Shown here one piece after another: positions 11,424-20,202 of a DNA stretch of 64,000 nt (positions within the stretch are counted from its first letter, which is position 1; every line of letters starts with the position of its first letter). This DNA is from Neurospora intermedia. Taxonomy: Eukaryota; Ascomycota; Sordariomycetes; Sordariales; Sordariaceae. The notes under the pieces were generated by a model that was given only the letters and a program-made list of their open reading frames with translations, was not told where the DNA came from and did not search any database. Made by a program: the position numbers and the translations under genes. The stretch covers positions 5,518,001 through 5,582,000 of the forward strand of contig BTPP01000002.1 in the NCBI GenBank assembly GCA_037102815.1. Direction: 5' to 3'.

Positions 11424-11640
11424 CTTGGACTCGTGGGCACAAGAAGCGTGATGATTGTGCTAAGCTAAGAACAAGAAAGGAAAAGAACTGTGGAGGGCTA
11501 AAATACATAGTGGTGGCGCCCTAATGGGCCCCACATGTGACCAAGCAATTCGGGCATGCCAGTGAATGCCAATCTGGGCACTCCACACCACACCATCTGG
11601 GCGCTCCACACCACAACACAATGCGCTCAACTTTCCGTAC
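11424..11640 (+). repeat. Dispersed repeat, copy B
   Basis: Shares TGGACTCGTGGG, GGCGCCCTAATGGGCCCCAC and CAATTCGGGCATG blocks with the copy at 17290-17500. A shorter related block (GGCCAAGCCATTCGGGCATG) recurs at about 11880-11965. Nature of the element unknown. Confidence 0.7.
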
Positions 11641-11876
11641 CCTCCACCAGGAATATCAAAGAAGCTGTCATGTATTTGACTTGACCAATGCTGAAAAACA
11701 CCCTCTGCGCAATTCAGTTGGCCCAACAGGGGGCTTTTTGGGTGAATTGCTGCCCGCATTTTAAGTTGCAGAGCACGTCTGGCCGAGTGACTTGTCTCGA
11801 GAAAAAAAGAGACCTATGCACTTCCGTGAAAGGGAATTGCAAGGCATGTTTTTGGGACTTCGATAGCGCGACCCCG

Positions 11877-11965
11877 CCCACCTGTGGCCAAGCCATTCGG
11901 GCATGCCATTCAGTGAATGGCATCTGGCCTCTGGAAGCTTCACCACACCACACTACAACAGTTAT
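11877..11965 (+). repeat. Dispersed repeat, partial copy
   Basis: Fragment with CCATTCGGGCATGCCATTC followed by CCACACCACACTACAACAG, matching the middle part of the 11.4 kb copy. Confidence 0.55.
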
Positions 11966-12342
11966 TACTTTGGGCCTGGTGCTTTCATTGGTATCCATGT
12001 GGACAACGCGGTGGTTTAAATGGCTTGATTCTATCTGTGAACGCATACCAGTCCACGAATTGTGTCAACGAACATCCAGACATGCCTAGCCATGTCGACA
12101 TGAGAACGAAAGAAACTACCTCCAAGCTTGTGAGCTATAGTGGGAAATCCATGACTACCCTGATACCTAGCGGCTAGCTCTCCAATCCCATAACAACGTT
12201 GGTGATGCTTCCCCATGATCGAAAGAGTCGTCCAGTAGCTGCAACCGAGCACCCCAATGAAATGTCCCTGCTACTAAGAGCCTCAATCCATAGTGTAAGG
12301 TCCCTCTAGGTATCCATCTCCCTCGATCCATACCCATCTCCC

Positions 12343-14541
12343 TCAATCGACATCCATCTCAGCAGCTGGCTCCTGTTCCTGAAGCAAAATGGGGATAATG
12401 TTAAGCGGCGCTTCTGGGTTGCGGATGATTGCCTGCATTAGTGGTATGGTTTTCTGCGCTTTTCTTTCCTGTGCTTCCAGCATAAACGTATCGATCTTGC
12501 AATTATACGCAATTAACTTGATGTACTTCACCTCTTCCTTCTGCCCTTGTCTCAGAACTCGGCATAGTGCTTGCTCCTCCGTGTTCAGATTCCACCACAC
12601 CTCTGTCTGGATTACAATGGATGCGCATGTCAGATTGAGGCCAAAGCTGCCGGCCCCCATTGTCAACAGCAATGGTACGCTGGGAGGACCATCGGAGAAT
12701 GATTGCCGAATCTTCGGTCTTTCTTTGTGTGACACGGATCCGTCGTATCTCAGTACCGGTTGGGTGAACCTATACTTTAACAATGCTTCGATTAGATCGA
12801 GAAACTTCAGGGATTGAGAAAATATCAGGATCTTGCTGTTGGGGAATTTGTGGCGGCATTCCAGGTAAGCTCCGATAACTTTTTCCAACCTCTCGGCATC
12901 AACACATAGCTCGCCACTTCTGGCCGCCCTGTCGACCTTTGCGAGCCACTCTTCTCTCTTCTGGTCATTCGGTGATGGGAGATCGGCGGCGCGCTCCACG
13001 TATTCCATGTCTGGGTTGGGATCCTCAGACACATCGACAAATTGATCCTCGTCGTCGCTATTGTTGTCATCTCTTGAGAGTAGGGGATGAAGAGTAATTG
13101 TCTGCGCCCTGATCAGCAAGCCCATCAGGTTCGTGGTCTCCGCTTGCCCCTTCTTCTTCAAGAACGAGTTGAGCTTGCGATATTTGTTGACAAGTTCGTC
13201 GGACTCCGTTGCTGCATCGTCGCTAATCGCAAAGCGCAGAGCTGAGCGATCGCACTTCGGTAGATTGAGTATGGAACTTGGCCTTGCTATCGTGAAGCCT
13301 TGGAGGAATCGCTGAAGTAATGCTGAATGCGCCAAGTCCATTTCCTGCCCTTTAACATGATCCCCAGTTTCTTCATTGATGGCAAACGTTCGTAAGAAAT
13401 CGTCATCCGTCTTGAATGGGTGACCTTGAAGTAGGTCGATATACCCCGAAACGTCGTACCATTTGTTGTGGGCCATAGTCCCAGACAGTTGTATGACTGC
13501 CTTGTATGGCAATCTCTTGACAGCTTGGTGTCGTATGCCATGGCGTTTGTTGATGCATTGTGCCTCATCTAAAATGAGGCGTTTGAATGGAATACCATTC
13601 CGTCTCCAAATAGGGTCGTGGAGTGTTGCCAACACCCGCTTAGGCTTTGTCGTAGTTTCAGGGCTTTTTTTGTACGCTGCGATGTCATTTTGAAGCCGGC
13701 GCAGGGCTCTTTCGGCCGCATCAACCTGGTCGTACGACGTCACAATAACGTCGACGCCCATGTCGAGTAGTTGATGGGCTGTTTTTGACGACGAGCCTTC
13801 AAAAAGGTATGCCGATAGTCCATGACCCTGGTGCAAAACAGTACGTTAGGGATTCGTTTCGGTATCTGATATAACATTGCCTGTCACATACCTCTTCGAA
13901 CGCAGTGTTGATATACTTCACCCATTGCGCACACAGTGTTTTTGGTGCTACTACTAAAGAAAGGCCAGGCTCGTCTTTTACGATCCACATTGCCAGGATA
14001 GCAGTGAAAGTCTTTCCAACCCCCATGCCATCTCCCAAAATCATCCCCCTAAGGGGTGATCGGCAGAGCCAATCTGCCTGTGCTGCTGCCTTGAGTTGGT
14101 AGTTATGCGGTTTTTCCGCGATATGTTCCGGTATTTGGAGAGGTTGAATTTGATGTAAACTTCTCTAGATTTGTGCATGTTGTTAGTAATATTCCTTAAT
14201 CGCACAAATTTGGAAAAGTTATTCTCTTCGATATTACTTACAATGTGGTTCTCCCAGTCTCTCCCAAGATACGCTGTAACATGCATTACTTGTCCACCAT
14301 CGAGTTGGATGTAATGTCTTCGTGCCTCTCGTTTGGGGGTATTTGACCCCCCGACAATCCCCTTTGGGAGGCCTTCTACGTCCTCTAGCGGCATTGCGCC
14401 CGGTTTCATAAGCCGGGTGATTTTTTCAATCTCTTCATCATGTACAATAGCAGGCGGAGGTCGTTGGCTGGCCCGACGTAGTTGACCAAGGTCTGTAATG
14501 GCGTCGGTCACCACCTTTTCAGATGGCCTTTTGTGTTGCAT
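12343..14541 (-). CDS. Short SNF2-family (Rad5/Rad16-like) helicase/ATPase, three exons
   Basis: Exons 14541-14242, 14164-13892 and 13827-12343 give 685 residues. Both introns (77 and 64 nt; GTAAGT and GTATGT donors) keep the frame. Helicase motifs in order: Q-like NYQLKAAAQADWL (about 121-133), Walker A DGMGVGKT (about 145-152), motif Ia VVAPKTLCAQWVKY, motif II LDEAQ (about 277-281), motif III LSGTMAHNK, then in the C-terminal lobe ILIFSQS, GSFGLNLTCA and EEQALCRVLRQGQ with the arginine finger. This is a two-lobe SNF2 ATPase expected to translocate on double-stranded DNA in the nucleus. No RING finger, HIRAN or bromodomain is visible, so it is short for Rad5/Rad16/Uls1. The N-terminal 100 residues are unrecognised. 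A dispersed repeat copy sits directly upstream of the start. It looks intact. Confidence 0.85.
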
Positions 14542-15748
14542 TTTCTCGGTTGTTGGAGGTTGCAAAAGCGACAACGAAAAGGGCCGGATTATGGAGTTGT
14601 CTAACGAAGAGAGGAAAAAACGGAAACCAGGGCGGCCTAAATACTCAAGAAGGGAGTGCTGGTGAATGGGCAAGGCTAGTGGATGGGCGGCCCAGGGCAC
14701 GGACTTCCAACATAGGTGCTTGTTGTTGAGTGAGGTTTGGAGGAAGAATAGCAAGAGTTCTGGACGACAAACGAGGTGTAGAGGTAGAGCACCTCTACCT
14801 TAGCTTACCCGCTTGCTTGATTCACTTGATAAAGGGCAGGGAGTACAATTCCATGCTGGAACGTTTGCTAGCCTAGGTAGTTTTCGTCCCGTACTCTCTT
14901 ACAAGGGGGTGAACAGGGTGATTGCAAGGCGGGACAGGTCTATCCACGAGCTCTGATTGACTGAGATTGCCTGACCTCAAGGTGAGAATCAGTTGACAGG
15001 AGGGATTCAACCACACACACACACTCTCTCTCTCTCTCTCTTATTCGGTTGCCGCTAGCCATGCAAGTGAATAGGATTCGTGAAAGGATTGATGAATGGC
15101 AAACGGCAAGTAGGTGCCAGGGTCGCTTGCGCGACATAGGTACCTACCTACGAGACCAGGTTTGCATGCATTTATTGATCTTGTTCTCTCTCCTATTATG
15201 CACATCTGAAATCCTTGTTATGGATGACTTCTTAACTAAGGTAGGTAGTTTTGCCTTCGATCATCCCACACTCCGCCCTTGCACTAGTGTAATAGGGTTC
15301 GATGAACAATTTGCGTTGATGTAAATAACTACCTACCTACCCACATGTAGACGGCCGCAGAAAATACCTAACGACGAGGTACCTCTACGTTCACATATCG
15401 CAAACATCGAATCGTCCTGTTTTAATAGGTATATACCTTGTACCTACTCTTTGATCCAGACTCCAGGTACTCAAAGCAAGCCGTACGACGTATACGGCCT
15501 TGTCTCAATAGTATCGGTATTGACATTTACAGGTAAGCAAACACCATCTTATGATTCCCTTTCGTTTCATCCCAAGTCGACGATAGCGATAAGATAAGGC
15601 TGTCTGCGTTTTACGGCTTTTAGGCAGCAAGGCAATCGTTCATGTAGATAATCCCACTGGTCGCGGCCATTTGTTCCCTTCCTCTCCTCTCTACCTGTAG
15701 ACTTCTTCCCTAATTATCCAACAACCTTCCCCTCTTGAGCAGCTCTCC
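14542..15748. other. Intergenic gap with a repeat copy and a microsatellite
   Basis: Between the divergent SNF2-like and acidic-repeat genes. A dispersed repeat copy fills 14560-14720 and an (AC)n(TC)n stretch lies at about 15010-15042. The remainder is rich in TACCTACC and TAGAGGTA motifs. Open frames here, including 15049-15324, have no support. Confidence 0.5.
14560..14720 (+). repeat. Dispersed repeat, copy C, at the 5' side of the SNF2-like gene
   Basis: Matches the second half of copy A: GCGACAACGAAAAGG, GGAGTTGTCTA, GAAGAGAGGAAAA, GGCGGCCCAGGGCAC and GGACTTCCAACA in the same order and orientation. It begins about 20 bases upstream of the ATG of the minus-strand SNF2-like gene, so it forms its leader or promoter. 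Confidence 0.65.
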
Positions 15749-17256
15749 ATGTCGCAGCCATTCCCGCCGGGTATTAGCCAAGAGCAGGGCCTGGATGATT
15801 ACAAGCAGCGGAAGAAGGTCAAGCGCGAGCGACAAAAGCAGCGCAAGCTCAAGCGCAAGGAACAGCGCAAGGAAAAGCGCAAGCGCAAGCGCGAACTCAA
15901 ACGCGAACTCAAACGCAAAACCCTCAGCAGCGGTGAACATGAGGGCGACAACAGCGAACGCGGCACGACCGTCATAGCGGATCATGACGACAATGGCCAC
16001 AACGAGAACGAGAATCTCACTATCATTGACGTCAGTCCGCAAATCGGCATGAAGATATCGCATGTGAGTGGTTATGCAAGCGTACCTAAGCAGACGACAT
16101 GCCACCAACTGCGACTTACATACAGCTAACAGAATTCATTACAGACCACTATCGACCGAATCAGTGACCAAGATCTCGTGGACCGTAATGAGGCTCTCGA
16201 AGATAACGAGGATGGGGATCACGAGGACAATGATGAGGCTATCGAGGATCAGGAGGATGAGGTTCTCGAGGATCACGAGGGTGAGGTTCTCGAGGATCAC
16301 GAGGATGGGGATCACGAGGATGAGGTTCTCGAGGATCACGAGGATGGGGATCACGAGGATGAGGACGATGAGGACGACGAGGACAGTGATGAGGCTATCG
16401 AGGATCACGAGGATGAGGTTCTCGAGGATGAGAACGATGAAGACGACGAGGACAGTGATGAGGCTATCGAGGATCACGAGGATGGGGATCACGAGGATGA
16501 GGACGATGAGGACGACGAGGACAGTGATGAGGCTATCGAGGATCACGAGGATGAGGACGATGAAGACGACGAGGACAGTGATGAGGCTATAGAGGATCAC
16601 GAGGATGGGGATCACGAGGATGAGGACGATGAGGACGACGAGGACAGTGATGAGGATCATGAGGACCACGACCTGGAGGATGAGGCTGTCGAGGACAGTG
16701 ATGAGAACCTCGAGAACTGTGCATGTGATGAGGATGAAGACGCCATCATGCAGGCAGTGCGACAGGATCCTCGTTTCGAAACAAACAAGCGCCAGGCAGA
16801 AGAACGCTTCAGTAAAGTCATTCAGAGAGCAGTAAGTTGTCAGCGTGCGCGCTATGAAACGCAACTACCCACGTTCCAAAGAGCATGCGGGTTGACAGAC
16901 TCTGGGGAACAATTTAGGAACGCAATGCCGTACAGGTACAACTTATCCTTGATTGGGGCGACGACCAGCCCTACTCTCCAGATATCAAGGAACGCCATTG
17001 CACTTACATCCCATGTGAATATGGGATGTACATTAAATCGGGGTCATCTTTTCGAAAGTTGACCCATACCGAATTAGCGGCATACGAACGTGTAGAGGTA
17101 GATTCTTGCGAATGCGAAATTTGTGAGAATCGATGGTACGAACAGGATAAAATTAAACGGGCCAAATGCGAATGTGCAGAGTGTTTCGTGGACCCAAGGG
17201 ACAAGTTGAATGCTATGTACGATTACTTTCGATCGTTTAGAGCGGAGGGAGCGTAA
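15749..17256 (+). CDS. Basic-acidic repeat protein with Cys-rich C-terminus, three exons
   Basis: Exons 15749-16063, 16145-16831 and 16936-17256 (introns 81 and 104 nt, both phase 0) give 440 residues. Residues about 20-60 are almost all Lys, Arg, Gln and Glu, likely a nuclear/nucleolar signal and nucleic-acid contact. Residues about 110-310 are an extreme Asp/Glu/His repeat of about 23 residues (EDHEDGDHEDEDDEDDEDSD) in roughly four units. The C-terminal 105 residues look folded: VQLILDWGDDQPYSPD, then two CxCxxC motifs (CECEIC and CECAEC) that could bind a metal. No family is recognised; charge alternation recalls histone chaperones, but this is analogy only. A near-repeat of the second Cys motif follows the stop in another frame. 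The opposite strand is also open across the repeat, an artefact of the codon pattern. Confidence 0.7.
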
Positions 17257-18244
17257 TATTGAACGGGCCAAATGCGACTGTGAAGAGTGTGTCGTGGACT
17301 CGGGGGACTCGTGGGACAATGATATATGATAATTGTACTAAGTTAAAAACAAAAAAAGGAAAAGCACTGTGAAAGGCTAAAACACATACGTAGTAGTGGC
17401 GCCCTAATGGGCCCCACATATAACCAAGTAATTCGGGCATGGTGCCAGTGAATGGCAATCTGGGCGCTCCACACCACAGCAGTGTGAGAAGTAGCGAAAG
17501 CTTCAGTACAAGGCAGCTGTAAATAGGTAGGTATGCTTAAACAGACAGCAAGTCTGGAACTGCAGTCCAGCATCAACTCGACAGAGCAAGTCCAATCAGG
17601 GCTTTAACATTTACAAGACAGACTCCTGCAGGCAGCTTGGTTCTTCGTCATCATCAATCAATGGTTCCTATCTGCATTCATCACGTTTCATCAAATCTTT
17701 GCTTGCCTTTGAAACTGTGGCTTCGGTCAATTGCAAGTTGTCTCATTATGTACCTAGAGATGAACGTAGCAAATATAAGCATTGCTTAGGTATGTTTTCC
17801 AGCGACGTTGAAGTACATTCTATGCGTAGAGGCATACAGAGGCTGTAGCATCAAGAAACCGATGTAAACACTTCGCCTTGAGAGATGTCCACGTTAGGTA
17901 CATATGCGAGAGATATTCCGTTGGTTCGAACTTTACAAACAGGTCTTGTTAACTCAATTAGTTAGGATCTGGAAGAAACAAGGATAAAGAAAAGAAAATC
18001 ACCTGTAGGTGATTCTGAGGCTCTTACGTTCTACTTGTTTAGAGCTTTCTGAATAGGAAACCAGATAAGTAGTTCAACTTAGTTTTCTACCTGCAGGCAT
18101 CTAGATTCCAAGTTTACCTACAGTTCTGTGCTATTGATTCTCTCAACATGCCGGCAAACACAACATGAACTTACCTTGTCTATACGAGCTCCATTGCTTG
18201 GTACCTCCACACTCAATTGATACATCTGCTATCAGTTCTCTCAC
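17257..18244. other. Gap with a repeat copy, no gene
   Basis: The first 70 bases hold a second, frame-shifted version of the Cys motif of the upstream gene. Copy D of the dispersed repeat follows. From 17500 to 18240 I see no coding pattern, only A/T-leaning unique sequence. Confidence 0.5.
17290..17500 (+). repeat. Dispersed repeat, copy D
   Basis: Aligns with copy B over about 200 bases, including GGCGCCCTAATGGGCCCCAC and ATTCGGGCATG. Differences are mostly G-to-A and C-to-T relative to copy B, often at CpA/TpG, as repeat-induced point mutation would leave. Confidence 0.7.
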
Positions 18245-19440
18245 AAAGCATTAAGGTATGGACAATGGCACTCTTTTCCGGTCAATTGATACTATCAATT
18301 TCCTTGAATAGGTACAAAGCATGTTGACACTGGCAAGCATGCTGACACTGGCAATCCTTTCCGGTCAATTGATACCATCAATTCTGTTGCAAAGCAAGTT
18401 GACACTGGCACTCCTTTTCCGTCAATTGATACTATCAATTCCTTGAAAAGCATGCTGACACTGGCAATCCTTTCCGGTCAATTGATACCATCAATTCTGT
18501 TGCAAAGCAAGTTGACACTGGCACTCCTTTTCCGTCAATTGATACTATCAATTCCTTGAAAAGCATGCTGACACTGGCACTCCTTTTCCGTCAATTGATA
18601 CTATCAATTCCTTGAAAAGCATGCTGACACTGGCACTCCTTTTCGGTCAATTGATACTATCAATTTCCTTGAAAAGCATGCTGACACTGGCAATCCTCTC
18701 CGGTCAATTGATACCATCAATTTCCTTGAAAATAAAGCATGTTGATACTGGCAAGCATGCTGACACTGAACACTCCTTTTCGGTTAATTGATAACATCAA
18801 TTCTTTTGCAAAGCATGCTGACACTGGCACTCCTTTTCGGTCAATTGATACTATCAATTTCCTTGAAAAGCATGCTGACACTGGCAATCCTCTCCGGTCA
18901 ATTGATATCATCAATTTCCTTGAAATTGAAGTATATTGATACTGGCAAGCATGTTGACACTGGCACTCCTTTTCAGTTAATTGATAGTATCAATTTCCTT
19001 GAAAACAAAGCATGCTGACACTGGCAAGCCTTTCCGGTCAATTGATACTATCAATTTCCTTGAAAAGAATGCTGACACTCTGTAGAAGGTAGCAGATTGG
19101 ACTTTCCTCACTCACCGGCTCGGACCTGTAGAGGTGTTTTCATGGCTTTAGTCAAGTCTACCTACCCAGCCTCGAGCCCAGGTACGAGATGGAGTTGAGA
19201 GAGTCCATCTCCAACTAGCTACCTAGAGGTAGTCTTTCACATAATCATCGAAAAATATAATCGTTAACATCAAGTTATGTGCACATTCGCCTTGTGTACC
19301 CAAGTCTCCTGTGTTTACACATTGGCACTCCCTTCTGATTAATTGATACTGTCAATTTCTCTCAAAACTGAATAATGCTGACATCGGTACCCCCCTTCCG
19401 ATCAATTGATACTATCAATTTCCTTGGAAATTATTTCGAC
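18245..19440 (+). repeat. Palindromic minisatellite, about 15 units
   Basis: A unit of about 56-57 bp (some about 79 bp) repeats some 13 times from 18245 to 19080, with two outlying units near 19338 and 19400. Each unit carries a near-perfect palindrome of the form AATTGATA-n-TATCAATT followed by CCTTGAAAAGCATGCTGACACTGGCA and a CTCCTTTTC(G/C)GTC block. Alternating unit types (TTGCAAAGCAAGTTG versus TTGAAAAGCATGCTG) show higher-order duplication. Open frames crossing it follow the repeat and are not genes. It may be prone to hairpins and length change. Confidence 0.88.
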
Positions 19441-20202
19441 ACTTGATTCATTCCTTTTCCCTTTCCACTATGGAAGCTCGGTGGAAGGTGCGTGTTCGTC
19501 AGACAAGGTAAGTACGGCACTCACCGACCACCACATGTACTTCAACCACACTTTCTCAGTGAATTTTCTTCACTAACTGTGTCTACTACCTACCGAGAAG
19601 AGAATATCTTCACGTTTTTTCCACTGTATAGAGAGGCTGTGGATGTCTCATTGTTTTTTCTTCCAGTGGGGGAAACGCGGTATGAAGCCTCTCATCTCTC
19701 GAATGTACCTCCCTTCCCCTCCCTTTCCGCCGGTAAATCTACCGTTCGTTCCCTCCTACTATGAGAATAATGAGGCTTTTCGGTTGTTCTAGCCATTGCT
19801 CCTTCTGTGTTGGTCAACTTAGGCTAAGACCAGTCTGGCTGTTGCCTCCTCTTGAACTAGAGGCATGCTCACGGGTGTCTCGCCCCCCTCTGCTTTCTCG
19901 TGAAGGATACTTGAGAAGCCAACTTGAAAGGATACTTGAGAAGCCAACTTGATCTATACGACCCGTTACCTGACTTTGAAATCCAAGATCTTCCTGTGAT
20001 ATTGCCTAGCGATCCGAACGATCTTTAATTGAGTGTTACTCGGCCTCTAGCAGCGCGTCCAAATCTGTCCGAAGATAACTATATCTACCACGAAGTCATA
20101 CACGTAAGTCACTTGCGCCCTGGTGTCCAGTCTTGGAATGCAGCATCAAAGACATCTTTTGATGATAGATATGCTAAATTCGAGACTAACAACAACGTTA
20201 GA
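19441..20202. other. Upstream region of the GIY-YIG gene, possibly with an unresolved 5' exon
   Basis: The reading frame of the downstream gene is open from 20029 but has no ATG before 20203. A GTAAGT at 20104 could be a donor. Just upstream, about 19950-20027 reads as LYDPLPDFEIQDLPVILPSD in another frame, followed by a stop. A 25-bp unit (GGATACTTGAGAAGCCAACTTGA core) is duplicated in tandem at about 19905-19954. The true 5' end cannot be fixed by eye. Confidence 0.4.

Larger units (their letters stand above)
10466..12342. other. Repeat-rich gap without genes
   Basis: Holds parts of a dispersed repeat family (listed separately) and an A/T-rich stretch at about 10940-11000. Open frames of 60-130 codons occur in all frames, but they are built from the repeat and show no coding pattern. 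Confidence 0.55.

Noticed and set aside
16068-16592. Plus-strand frame of Met-Arg-Thr repeats
   Set aside because: Another-frame shadow of the same acidic repeat; the repeated unit stays open in several frames.
16139-16864. Minus-strand 241-codon frame rich in Ile, Leu and Val, resembling a membrane protein
   Set aside because: It is the antisense of the GAG/GAT/GAC acidic repeat, whose complement reads as CTC/ATC/GTC codons. It has no start context or splice signals of its own.
18717-19018. Repeat-encoded frames in the minisatellite
   Set aside because: They follow the 56-57-bp unit without any conserved start and shift frame at unit-length changes.
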